Positions 35,469 to 42,981 of a stretch of DNA of 64,000 nucleotides are shown one piece after another (position 1 is the first letter of the stretch; each line of letters begins with the position of its first letter). The position numbers were made by a program, and so were the translations under genes. The stretch is from Haloterrigena turkmenica DSM 5511 (GTDB lineage Archaea > Halobacteriota > Halobacteria > Halobacteriales > Natrialbaceae), in assembly GCF_000025325.1 (NCBI RefSeq), contig NC_013743.1, positions 1,984,001 to 2,048,000 on the forward strand, in the 5' to 3' direction. The notes under the pieces are model-generated. The model was not told where the DNA came from. It did no database searches and saw only the letters and a list, made by a program, of their open reading frames with translations.

Positions 35469-36971
35469 TTACTCGCTGTCGGGCGAGTAGTTGGGTGCCT
35501 CGTCGGTGATGACGACGTCGTGGGCGTGGCTCTCGGCCTGACCGGCCGAGGAGACGCGGACGAACTCGCTACGCTGCTTGAACTCGGGAATCGTTTCCGC
35601 ACCGACATAGCCCATGCCCGACTGCATTCCGCCGGCGAGCTGGTGGAGTTCGGACTTGAGCGTGCCCTTGTACGGCGTCGCGGCCTCGACACCCTCGGGG
35701 ACGTACTCGTCTTCCTCGTCGGGTTCGTCCTTCAGATAGCGGTCGCTGTCGCCGGACTTCATCGCGCCGACCGATCCCATGCCGCGGTACTGCTTGTACT
35801 TCTTGCCGTTCATCGTGACCACGCGGCCGGGCGCCTCGTCGGTGCCGGCGAAGTAGGAACCGAGCATGACCGCGTCCGCGCCGGCGGCGACCGCCTTGAT
35901 CGCGTCGCCGGAGTACCGGATGCCGCCGTCGGCGATCACGGGGACGTCGTTCTGGCTCGCGACGTCGGCTACCTGGGAGACCGCCGTGATCTGGGGCATG
36001 CCGGCGCCGGAGACGACGCGGGTCGTACAGATCGAGCCCGGGCCGATACCGACCTTGAGTCCGTCCGCGAAGTCGACGAGGTCCTCGGCCGCCTCTCGAG
36101 TGCCGATGTTGCCGACGACGACGTCCGCATCGACGGACTCCTTGATTTCGCGAGCGCCCTCGACGACGTTCATGTTGTGGGCGTGTGCGGTGTCGATGAA
36201 GAGGATGTCCGCGCCAGCCTCGTCGGCGGCCTCGGCTCGGTTCTGCTCGAACGGACTGACGGCGACGCCGCAGCGGAGGCGACCGTCCTCGTCGCGGACG
36301 GCCTCCTGGTACTCGCGGCGCTGGAGGATGCCCTGCATCGTGACGAGTCCGACCAGGAGGTTCTCGTCGTCGACGACCGGGACGCGCTCGATCTTGTGCT
36401 CGTACATCAGGTCGAACGCGTCGCGGGCGTCGATGTCCTCGTGGGCCGTGATGACCTCGTCGGTCATCGCTTCGGTCACGGGGTCGTCCTCGTTGACCTC
36501 GAGGTGGGGCCGGATGTCCGTACTCGAGATGATCCCTAGAACTTCGCCGTTAGTGTTGACGACCGGCGCGCCGCCGACGCCCTGGCGGGCCATCCGTTCG
36601 TCGACTTCCCGAACCGTCATCTCGGGATCGGCGGTGACGACCTCGTCGAGAGGGATGATGAGTTCGTCGGCGCTCTTGACGCGCTCGATCTCCTCGACCA
36701 TCTCGTCGATGTTCATGTTCCGGTGGAGCACGCCGAGACCGCCGTGGCGGGCCATCGCGATGGCCATGCCGCTCTCGGTGACGGTGTCCATCGCGGCCGA
36801 GAGGATCGGGACCGACACCTCCACGTTCTTCGAGACGCGCGAGGTGAGGTCGGCGTCGTCGGGTTCGACGCGGCTTTCCTTCGGCCGAAGGAGTACGTCA
36901 TCGAACGTCAGCGCCTCTGGTACGTCCAGTTTTGCAGAATAGGGCTCGTGCTCAGGAATGTCGTTCGCCAT
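35469..36971 (-). CDS. guaB: IMP dehydrogenase (GuaB)
   Basis: A 500-residue enzyme that oxidises IMP to XMP with NAD, the control step of GTP synthesis. The barrel starts at ALTFDDVLLRP and the two CBS repeats sit between about residues 105 and 220 (MTVREVDERMARQGV; ITAHEDIDARDAFDLM). The catalytic loop is VGIGPGSICTTR, with the nucleophilic Cys, followed by ADGGIRYSGD and MGSYF-type IMP-binding sequence GYVGAETIP. It is convergent with the acyl-CoA synthetase gene. Confidence 0.95.
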   Translation of the reverse strand: MANDIPEHEPYSAKLDVPEALTFDDVLLRPKESRVEPDDADLTSRVSKNVEVSVPILSAAMDTVTESGMAIAMARHGGLGVLHRNMNIDEMVEEIERVKSADELIIPLDEVVTADPEMTVREVDERMARQGVGGAPVVNTNGEVLGIISSTDIRPHLEVNEDDPVTEAMTDEVITAHEDIDARDAFDLMYEHKIERVPVVDDENLLVGLVTMQGILQRREYQEAVRDEDGRLRCGVAVSPFEQNRAEAADEAGADILFIDTAHAHNMNVVEGAREIKESVDADVVVGNIGTREAAEDLVDFADGLKVGIGPGSICTTRVVSGAGMPQITAVSQVADVASQNDVPVIADGGIRYSGDAIKAVAAGADAVMLGSYFAGTDEAPGRVVTMNGKKYKQYRGMGSVGAMKSGDSDRYLKDEPDEEDEYVPEGVEAATPYKGTLKSELHQLAGGMQSGMGYVGAETIPEFKQRSEFVRVSSAGQAESHAHDVVITDEAPNYSPDSE

Positions 36972-37496
36972 GTAAATCGTCCGGCCCCGTCGCGGAAAAA
37001 CGTTGCGAGTTAGCGTCGGATGAGAAGGGGTACCGGGGCTCTCGAGGGCGGACGCGGTCGACGCGGTCGATTACGGGCTGGTGCGGTTCCAGCTTGCCCG
37101 TCGCTCGGTAGCCGACCGCACTCGAGGTGAGGTCGGTCATCCGAACGGCGACCGAAGGTCGTCACCCCGGTCCGCAACGATGTACATCTTCGCCCGCATC
37201 TGGTTTCCAGTGTCCGGAATACGGCGGGTTGTGGGACCATGTCCCACACAACGTTTATTGAGAGTCCAGTCATCCATTCGGGTATGATCGCTGTGAGTTT
37301 CAGTGCACCCCGAACCGCTGGTCGGACGAGCGTCGAGAGCGACGCCGCCAAATTCCAGTTCGGGAACTTTACACAGAAACTCACAGCGCGAGGCCGCGGT
37401 CCGAACCCCACGAATTGGTGGCTCGCCCACCAGTCCGTCCGGGATCGTCCACCCTATTACCCACCGGCCTCGGGTCATGGCCACCAGCCCTGACCG
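36972..37496. other. intergenic region with operator-like palindrome and a doubtful small frame
   Basis: Upstream of guaB and of the membrane gene at 37497. It contains the palindrome at 37230-37248 and a TATA-like TTTATTG at 37254. A 69-codon frame from the ATG at 37284 to 37493 ends 3 bp before the next gene. Its composition is not clearly protein-like, so I do not call it a gene; it may be leader RNA. Confidence 0.4.
37230..37248. promoter_or_regulatory. perfect inverted repeat next to a TATA-like box
   Basis: TGTGGGAC-CAT-GTCCCACA has perfect 8-bp arms and ends six bases before a TTTATTG promoter-like sequence. A dimeric regulator site controlling the transcript that enters 37497 is likely. 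Confidence 0.55.
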
Positions 37497-38408
37497 ATGA
37501 GTACGTCACGACACCCGGTCGCACTCAGTCTCGAGCGCATCATCGGCGGTGACGCGAAGCTGTTGGCGCTGGTGATGATGCTGCCGCTGATCGACGGCGT
37601 CTTCCCGGCACTGATCCTCGCGGGCGCCCTGAACGACCCGCTGGGGGCCGTTCAGGTCGGCCTGCTGATCTTCGGCGGCAGCGCCACCGTTGCGGTGATC
37701 CTCGCTGAGATGTCCGGCACGCCCCGCGAACAGGCGGCGATCGTCCTGCTGGTCGGCATCCCGCTGATACTGCTGTCGGCCGTCCAAGCGGCGCTGGCGC
37801 CGTCGTTCGAGAGCCTGATCGACATCGTCATCTTCGAACGCTTCGCCGCGCTGGTCATCGCCGCCATCGCGGCCAAGACCGCCAGCGCGACGATCGGCGA
37901 GTACCTTCCCAACCCGATCGTCATCATCGGGCTGGGCCTGGTCGCCAGCGTCGACCCCAGCGGGGCCACGTTCACCGTGATGAACGACCCCGCGCTCGTC
38001 GCGAACGCGACCCTCGCGGCGGCCATCGGCGTCGCCTTCGCGCTGACGATCGCGCTCGGCGCGCCGTACCTGCGCGGCTGCATGGATATCGACCGCTTCC
38101 GCTTCGGTAGCGCGGTCGCGCTCGGCCTGCTCCCGCTGTCCCTGCTCGGGATGGCCTTCGGACAGGCTCCACTGGCCGCCCTGATAGTCGCCGCCATCTT
38201 CGCGATCGATTTGCCGCTCGAGCGCGACTCGAGCGACGCGGCGGATGACGGTCCCGCGATGGCCGTCGATCCGGTCGCCGACGGCGGTGACGCCGACGAG
38301 GGCGTGGAACTGGACGTCGAACCGGTCGAGGAGCCCGACGACGCCGACGCGGGAACGTATCCGGGTGACGATACGACGGACACCGAAGGGCGCGCCCCGT
38401 GGCTGTAG
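37497..38408 (+). CDS. DUF5794-like haloarchaeal membrane protein
   Basis: A 303-residue protein with seven to eight hydrophobic segments over residues 20-240 and a 60-residue acidic, disordered tail. The SLERIIGGDAKLLALVMMLP start and LPNPIVIIGLGLVASVDPSG resemble a conserved haloarchaeal membrane family (DUF5794) of unknown role. The segments are Ala/Ile/Leu-rich with few charged residues, so a transport or sensing role cannot be told apart. It ends 52 bp before the tRNA. Confidence 0.8.
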   Translation: MSTSRHPVALSLERIIGGDAKLLALVMMLPLIDGVFPALILAGALNDPLGAVQVGLLIFGGSATVAVILAEMSGTPREQAAIVLLVGIPLILLSAVQAALAPSFESLIDIVIFERFAALVIAAIAAKTASATIGEYLPNPIVIIGLGLVASVDPSGATFTVMNDPALVANATLAAAIGVAFALTIALGAPYLRGCMDIDRFRFGSAVALGLLPLSLLGMAFGQAPLAALIVAAIFAIDLPLERDSSDAADDGPAMAVDPVADGGDADEGVELDVEPVEEPDDADAGTYPGDDTTDTEGRAPWL

Positions 38409-38460
38409 GACGGTTCGGAATCGAAACCACTTTAGGCGGGATGGCCCAACTGGAGAGCGA

Positions 38461-38635
38461 GGGGTCGTGGCCAAGCCCGGCATGGCGACTGACTCCAGAG
38501 GCAACGCGCCCGGGACGAAACTCCAGACTGATATACTGATCGGGCACCTGATCAGTGTCCGTGTGATGACCCTCTGGAGTTCCGAGGCGCACCGGAGATA
38601 TCAGTCGATCGGGGGTTCAAATCCCTCCGACCCCA
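38461..38635 (+). tRNA. tRNA-Trp (CCA), with intron
   Basis: Acceptor GGGGTCG (38461-38467) pairs with CGACCCC (38628-38634), discriminator A38635. D stem GCCA/TGGC. Anticodon stem ACTGA (38488-38492) pairs with TCAGT (38601-38605) across an intron; the anticodon CCA is 38495-38497. T arm GGGGG-TTCAAAT-CCCTC. The intron lies after position 37, the position known in haloarchaeal tRNA-Trp. CCA is not encoded. A TTTAGG box about 27 bp upstream fits an archaeal promoter. The 3' end is the attachment site of the element that follows. Confidence 0.95.
38499..38599 (+). ncRNA. tRNA-Trp intron containing a box C/D 2'-O-methylation guide
   Basis: About 101 nt; exact splice points are inferred. A C'-type box GTGATGA is at 38563-38569 and a degenerate C box (GGGACGA) at 38512-38518. 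Guide 1, ACTGATAT (38527-38534), pairs with exon-intron sequence around U39 (38601); box D' CTGA starts at 38536, five bases from the paired A38531. Guide 2, CTCTGGAG (38572-38579), pairs with the anticodon region; a D-like CCGA starts at 38582, five bases from G38577 which pairs with C34 (38495). These are exactly the C34 and U39 targets described for Haloferax volcanii. Confidence 0.85.
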
Positions 38636-38636
38636 T
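38622..38636 (+). repeat. attachment-like direct repeat, left copy (tRNA 3' end)
   Basis: TCCCTCCGACCCCAT, the last 14 bases of the tRNA-Trp gene plus one, is repeated exactly at 40901-40915. A tRNA 3' end repeated downstream is the standard scar of tyrosine-recombinase integration. Confidence 0.75.
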
Positions 38637-38703
38637 CTGAAATAAAAACCGAAGAGCGACTTCTCTCGGATTCTCGATACACTCCGAACACGGGGTGGTC
38701 GGC

Positions 38704-38937
38704 GTGACGGTCGCACCGTGGCCGTCGGCCGGCAGCGAGTCGGTATGCGAACACTGCGGAGCGTACGTCTCGGATCAATTCTGCCGCGTCTACGGCGATA
38801 ACAGCGACCGCGTTCACCGCTGTCCCGAGTGCGATACCTACTGTCGGTTGACCCGTGGGTCCGCTGCTGGGATCGACGTCGCGATTCCAGACCCGGAGAC
38901 GTCACCTGGTCGCCACGGAGGTGAGGCCGATGTCTGA
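38704..38937 (+). CDS. small zinc-finger protein (DUF7563-like), copy 1
   Basis: A 77-residue protein with CEHCGAYVSDQFCRVYG and CPECDTYCRL, two Cys pairs for one zinc knuckle. I chose the GTG at 38704 because the second copy (49027-49260) has a GTG at the same place and the same length, 77 codons. It overlaps the next gene by 8 bp. Small proteins like this are typical first genes of haloarchaeal proviruses and integrated elements. Confidence 0.75.
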   Translation: MTVAPWPSAGSESVCEHCGAYVSDQFCRVYGDNSDRVHRCPECDTYCRLTRGSAAGIDVAIPDPETSPGRHGGEADV

Positions 38938-39106
38938 GGCGTTCGTCCCCGCGAGCGAACGCTACGACGTCGGGAGTCGGACGCTCATCGCCCATTCGGC
39001 TCATCAAGCGACCGATGCCGAGGTTCGCCGCGCGCTCGAGCAGTTAGAGACTTGGGCTGGATTCTCAATCCGTGCGAATACAGCTTGCATGCGGGGGGAT
39101 CGATGA
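38930..39106 (+). CDS. 58-residue element protein, copy 1
   Basis: Starts MSEAFVPASERYDVGSRTL and has no recognisable domain. The second copy on the minus strand at 48624-49034 agrees up to about residue 38 (RRALEQ) and then diverges, so one copy, or both, is chimeric. It overlaps both neighbours (8 bp and 4 bp), which supports one translation-coupled unit. Confidence 0.6.
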   Translation: MSEAFVPASERYDVGSRTLIAHSAHQATDAEVRRALEQLETWAGFSIRANTACMRGDR

Positions 39107-39495
39107 CGGTCGCCGAGAACCGCGAGCGCGGCCACAACGTCGAGACCGCCGCCTGTGATCGCTGGCCTCTCGAGCGGGTCGCCGATGATCGCGCCGAGTG
39201 GTACGACCTCGAGTTCGTCGCGGACGTCGTCGATGAGCTGGCCGGGACGATCGCGACGGTCGGCGACGTCGTCGAAGCGAAGTCCTGTTACGCGACCTAC
39301 GACGGTCGCGCGGGCCGCTGGTGGATCCGTCGAGAGAACCACGAGCGTCTCGTCGACGACGGCGGCTGGTACGTTCTCGTCGTCCTCGAGCGCGACGACC
39401 TCACTTACGAGCAGCGCACGGAGATCGCTGAGACACTCTCGACGAGAGCGACGACCTTCGAAGCAGAACAGTCTGGGGACGTCGATCGAGATTAG
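39103..39495 (+). CDS. PD-(D/E)XK-like nuclease-fold protein of an integrated element
   Basis: A 130-residue protein. Glu14 (RGHNVETAACDRW), Asp35 (EWYDLEF) and Glu58-Ala-Lys60 (VGDVVEAKS) are spaced like the catalytic residues of Holliday-junction resolvase-type PD-(D/E)XK nucleases, followed by GGWYVLVVLE, a typical core strand. It is the last gene of the three-gene cassette. Function as a junction resolvase or restriction-like nuclease is inferred only; copy 2 is cut after 11 codons. Confidence 0.65.
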   Translation: MTVAENRERGHNVETAACDRWPLERVADDRAEWYDLEFVADVVDELAGTIATVGDVVEAKSCYATYDGRAGRWWIRRENHERLVDDGGWYVLVVLERDDLTYEQRTEIAETLSTRATTFEAEQSGDVDRD

Positions 39496-39538
39496 AAACA
39501 GTAGATAGGAACACGGTTTCTTTATTCAGCGTGGCTCG

Positions 39539-39557
39539 CGAAACTCGCGGTAAGTAC
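39539..39557 (+). repeat. 19-bp repeat, copy 1
   Basis: CGAAACTCGCGGTAAGTAC is found again, exact, at 44356-44374. Upstream flanks are also similar (CACGGTTTCTTTAT here, CACAGTTTCGTTAT there), so the real repeat is around 50 bp and imperfect. Both copies lie just after a plus-strand gene end and before a minus-strand gene end. Confidence 0.7.
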
Positions 39558-39665
39558 AGGTGAAGCATCTAACGGAGTATCGATCGATTCAGGACTACAT
39601 CATCCAACTTTTGTCATCACTGAAAAGTCCGACAGAACCTGCTGTCTATCGCTATCGATAGGCGC

Positions 39666-39980
39666 TTACCGGTCGTGTGAGCGGACAGTCAACTCGTCAC
39701 CTTCAAACAAAATCCGATAGCGGTCAAAAGTAAAGGAGACGGTGACCTGCTCGGGTTTTTGATCCCGGACGAGCCCATCGAGTGCGTCCGGGTCAACGTG
39801 ATCGTATAAGGTGGTTTCGAGCTCAATGGCAAGCTCGGTTGGATCGATACCCGTGACGGTTCCGAGAGCGGTGACTGTGGCGATGCTCGGTGGTGTGGCC
39901 GACCAATCGTACGCTCTTTGGAAGTGAATAGTGGTCAAATCAGATCCGTGCCCGTCGCTCGCTTGGGTGTCCTCACCCAT
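39666..39980 (-). CDS. HalOD1-type output domain protein
   Basis: A 104-residue protein. DWSATPPSIATVTALGTVTGIDPTEL and the terminal VSFTFDRYRILFEGDEL match the haloarchaeal output domain HalOD1, commonly at the end of signalling cascades. I set the start at 39980 (MGEDTQ); upstream in-frame codons are not conserved-looking. It follows the TrmB-type gene on the same strand (65 bp spacer). Confidence 0.75.
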   Translation of the reverse strand: MGEDTQASDGHGSDLTTIHFQRAYDWSATPPSIATVTALGTVTGIDPTELAIELETTLYDHVDPDALDGLVRDQKPEQVTVSFTFDRYRILFEGDELTVRSHDR

Positions 39981-40045
39981 AGTCTGCCTATGCCAATAAA
40001 CTCCATAAATGTACTGTGATTTTCCGAGTGAAGGCCGATGTGAAT

Positions 40046-40837
40046 TCACGCTGCTTGTTCTCCGTTGAGTCGCCACGTGAAGATCGCCCGGAGGACGACA
40101 ACGAGACTATTTCGATCGCCTGCGCCCCAGATTGCCGTTTCTTCGATCTCATTAGCGCCGCTGGAACCATTTACGAGAGCACTGACGAGTGCCGTCTTTT
40201 CGTCAGTGATCAACAGGCTCCCGGCGGGCGTATCCCGCCATTCCCATAAGGTTTCGAATAGTTCTGCTGACGGTATTATTTCCTGAATTTGATCTTGAAC
40301 ATCGTCTGAAATTCCTGCGAGATAGATGTCTACTCCACGGTCATCGGCGGCCTGAAGCTGATCGAGATGATCGTCGGTGAGTAATTCATCGACGGTCATG
40401 TAGACGATTTGCTCGTCTGCGTCGGCGATGAACTCGTTGACACGAGACGCTACCGCCTCCCGACCGGTCACCGTCCAGACACCGAACTGTTCGCGTTGTG
40501 GTTGGGCTGGTCCGATTACCTCCAAACACTCCGCAAGTTCAGTAATCGTGTTTTCACGTTGGGTATTGAGCATGCGGATGATCGTCTCCTCCGAGATTAC
40601 CGTGAATTTCCGTGGCGTCGTATGCTGGATGTCAATGAAGCCCAGTTCGTGGAGCCGATCAGTCGCCTCGTACACGCGAGTACGGGGGACACCATTAATG
40701 CGGGTAATGTCCTGTGTGGTTCCTGTACCGAGGCGAAGGAGGTTGATTAGTGTCTGGGCTTCGTATTGGGATAACCCGAGATCTTGTAATCGATTGAGAG
40801 CCTCAGCTTCAGCCTGCTCTTCGTCAAATGATACCAT
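40046..40837 (-). CDS. TrmB family transcriptional regulator
   Basis: A 263-residue protein. Residues 10-80 are a TrmB-type winged helix (LQDLGLSQYEAQTLINLLRLGTG, then VPRTRVYEATDRLHELG). The remainder is a phospholipase-D-like effector domain as in TrmB/GlpR sugar sensors (MTVDELLTDDHLDQLQAADDRGVDIYLAG). Start at 40837; the longer open frame begins inside the attachment repeat and is not used. Effector unknown. Confidence 0.8.
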   Translation of the reverse strand: MVSFDEEQAEAEALNRLQDLGLSQYEAQTLINLLRLGTGTTQDITRINGVPRTRVYEATDRLHELGFIDIQHTTPRKFTVISEETIIRMLNTQRENTITELAECLEVIGPAQPQREQFGVWTVTGREAVASRVNEFIADADEQIVYMTVDELLTDDHLDQLQAADDRGVDIYLAGISDDVQDQIQEIIPSAELFETLWEWRDTPAGSLLITDEKTALVSALVNGSSGANEIEETAIWGAGDRNSLVVVLRAIFTWRLNGEQAA

Positions 40838-41343
40838 GTCTGGTGGTATGGCACGGAGTCGAATAAAGCCCGCCCGACGCTCAAACAGAGGCCGAGCAAC
40901 TCCCTCCGACCCCATTCCTCATCGCGAACACCATCGTGAGCGATGCGTATTGGAAACGGAGGATTTGAATCAGGGAGCAGCGCGCTGCGACCGTGGTTCG
41001 AATCCTGACGCGTTCGAACGCGAAATCGAGAGGAAGGTTGATAAACGGTCACACAGCTACGAGTGACCGCTGTGATTGAGCACGAGTGATCCACCGGCGC
41101 GTGTATCGCACTCGGTAGCTCGTCGTGGAGTCGGCATCGAGCCGACACGCTACGTTTCTTTCTGTCCAACAATAAAGCTGTTCCTCGAGGTATATTCAGC
41201 ACTATCTGGGATATTGGTGGTCATACGGTCCATAGCTCCCATATATACTAATCAATTGGACATAGTTCGGTTGATAGGCAGAGAAAAATAGTCGTCTGTT
41301 CGACTCGCGTCTCGAGGTCGGACCGGTGAGACGAGCCCAGCGA
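40838..41343. other. element boundary and spacer
   Basis: It holds the right copy of the attachment repeat (40901-40915), a hairpin GTCGGC-ATCGA-GCCGAC at 41130-41146 followed by a T-rich run, and an AT-rich stretch about 41200-41290. Short open frames are present but none looks like a gene. Confidence 0.45.
40901..40915 (+). repeat. attachment-like direct repeat, right copy
   Basis: Exact copy of the last bases of tRNA-Trp (38622-38636), here without the rest of a tRNA. It marks the probable right end of the inserted segment. Confidence 0.75.
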
Positions 41344-42051
41344 CTACGGATCGATCGCGGTCGGCCGCAACTCGCCGGTCAACTCCGCGCTGACGAGCGC
41401 GGCGTGACACCGGCGGAGCCGTTCCGACAGCGCCTGGTGTGAGACGTCGAGTTCCGCGGCGAGTTCCTTGAGCGTGATCCGGCGCGGAACCTCGAAGTAG
41501 CCGAGCTCCTGGGCCGTCCGGATCGTCTCGTACTGGGTCTCGGTGAGCGGCGTCCCGGCGCTCGCCAGATCGTCGATCCCCGTCAGACGGGTCACGTCGA
41601 CGCCGAACTCGTACTGCTCGAACAGCGAGTAACACGCCGACAGCGAGTCCCGATCATGGAAGAGCAACGTCACCGACCACGATCCGGCACTCCCGCTGGC
41701 CTCTAAAATCGCCCCACCGTTCTCTGCGACGATCCGTTCGAAGAGTTTGAACCGGTCGCCGAAGACGAGGCGGAACAGCCACCGCTCGCGGTCGTCGGTC
41801 TCGTCGGTACTCGACCGGTCGGGTTTCGTCTCGTCGGTCACGCTCGCGATCACGTCGATCGAGGGATCGGTCTCGAGTGCCGCCCGGACGGTCTCCCGAT
41901 CCGGACCGGAGAGCCAGACCAGCGGGGGCGCGTCACCGATCGTCCCGCCGATCTGGTACTCGAGTTCCGGTACTCGTTCGAACGACCGAGCGGCCGCGAG
42001 ACGGTCGGCCGGGATGTCGAGTTCGACGACCGTCGTCATTACCGTCATCAA
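41344..42051 (-). CDS. Bat-type HTH (HTH_10) transcriptional regulator
   Basis: A 235-residue protein. The C-terminal ~50 residues are the bacterio-opsin-activator HTH: LTETQYETIRTAQELGYFEVPRRI, LKELAAELDVSHQALSERLRR. The N-terminal 150 residues are a sensor-like domain without PAS or GAF hallmarks. Starts at 42048 or 42039 are alternatives. Bat-like regulators control bacterioopsin, arsenic and DMSO genes in haloarchaea; target unknown here. Confidence 0.85.
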   Translation of the reverse strand: MMTVMTTVVELDIPADRLAAARSFERVPELEYQIGGTIGDAPPLVWLSGPDRETVRAALETDPSIDVIASVTDETKPDRSSTDETDDRERWLFRLVFGDRFKLFERIVAENGGAILEASGSAGSWSVTLLFHDRDSLSACYSLFEQYEFGVDVTRLTGIDDLASAGTPLTETQYETIRTAQELGYFEVPRRITLKELAAELDVSHQALSERLRRCHAALVSAELTGELRPTAIDP

Positions 42052-42416
42052 CCACGACGGGGCATAGACTCGTTGGGTTTCCGGTAGCCTTTCCCGCCAC
42101 CCAGACGCCGTGACAGTCAGGAAAGACTGAATACAGTACCCCGATCGGATAGACGAGATTATCGCGGACTACGAGCAACCCCTATCAGCGGTTGCACTTT
42201 CTGAAACCACCGAAAAACTATAATATTAGTGGCCGTCAATAGTTATCCGGCCAAGGTGTCGAGCTTGGTCGACAGGGAATGCAGGCCGGCTTGTGCTGCG
42301 TTTTCTTGGGAACCTCGCCCGTCAAGCGCTGCTTGTAGCCGATACTACCGCTCGGTTTGGCGACCCGGCGTCGCCGTCGAGAGACGTCAGTGACGGCCGA
42401 CGGGTTCGGCGGCTCG
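42052..42416. other. 365-bp intergenic region of unknown content
   Basis: AT-rich to about 42250 with TATA-like ACTATAATATTAG at 42218-42230, then GC-rich and apparently structured to 42416. Short frames here do not look coding. A non-coding RNA transcribed rightwards from the TATA-like site is possible but unproven. Confidence 0.35.
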
Positions 42417-42812
42417 TCAGGCGCTGGCAGTTGCCGACCCCGTCGATCGGCGGCCTCCGACGATGCTGCCGGCGGCCAGCAGCGCGACGAGGGCGCCGGC
42501 GATGACGTTACTCCAGAGGACCCGGTCCAGGGTCACCTCGAGCACGAAGGGAGCGGCCACCACCCAGAGCCCGAGGAGGACGACGAGCGCCGGCGCAGCG
42601 ATACTCGGGAGCCGACCGCCGTCTGGCCATCCCGCGGTGTAGGCGGCGAAGAAGGCGATCGCCGCCCCGAAGACGGCGTTGTTGACGACGACCAGTCCAG
42701 TAGCGGTCAGCACGACCCCTGACCAGAGAATCCAGGCGCCGATCGCGGCGGCCAGTCCGACCAGTCGTTCCGGCAGCGGCGAACGGGCGTCGGTCGTTCG
42801 GCTGGTGCTCAT
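42417..42812 (-). CDS. SPW-repeat small membrane protein
   Basis: A 131-residue protein with four hydrophobic segments. Two related halves, each with a Trp-containing motif (GAWILWSGVVL and GLWVVAAPFVL), match the SPW repeat family of small membrane proteins. Start at 42812 chosen because the longer frame is shadow sequence. Function unknown. Confidence 0.75.
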   Translation of the reverse strand: MSTSRTTDARSPLPERLVGLAAAIGAWILWSGVVLTATGLVVVNNAVFGAAIAFFAAYTAGWPDGGRLPSIAAPALVVLLGLWVVAAPFVLEVTLDRVLWSNVIAGALVALLAAGSIVGGRRSTGSATASA

Positions 42813-42981
42813 ACGCGCTCGTACGTGCGCCATCGGTCTAAATGATACCCACGCATTATGCCACGCGGTGACGAGCGTCCGTTTCCCGACGCCCGAGCGA
42901 GACGGCCGCGTTCCGTCGGCCGAGATACTTGTCCGCGGGCGGCACCCGCGTCGTTTTATGGTCCGGCGCGAACTATGCTCT

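Larger units (their letters stand above)
38616..39138 (+). repeat. long repeat, copy 1 (tRNA-Trp 3' end plus three-gene cassette start)
   Basis: The tRNA 3' end, the 70-bp spacer after it, and the following genes (zinc finger, 58-residue protein, first 11 codons of the nuclease-like gene) recur on the opposite strand at 48593-49347. The spacer is nearly identical, including a run around CTCGGATTCTCGATACAC, so the repeat covers non-coding DNA too. Confidence 0.8.
38637..40915 (+). mobile_element. integrated element remnant at tRNA-Trp (2.3 kb, no integrase)
   Basis: It is bounded by the 15-bp tRNA-derived repeat on both sides. It carries the three-gene plus-strand cassette (zinc finger, 58-aa protein, PD-(D/E)XK-like protein) and two minus-strand genes (HalOD1 protein, TrmB-type regulator). 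There is no integrase or replication gene, so it is either a decayed remnant or a passenger mobilised in trans. Coding DNA at 39980-40840 is noticeably less GC-rich than the flanking core genes, as expected for acquired DNA. Confidence 0.65.

Noticed and set aside
38552..39007. Minus-strand frame over the tRNA end and zinc-finger gene
   Set aside because: It runs through the tRNA and is antisense to the cassette genes, which are conserved in a second copy in the plus-sense reading.
41130..41146. Hairpin with T-rich tail considered as a terminator or an element end
   Set aside because: No gene ends close enough on the plus strand, and no second copy is seen; left as a note only.
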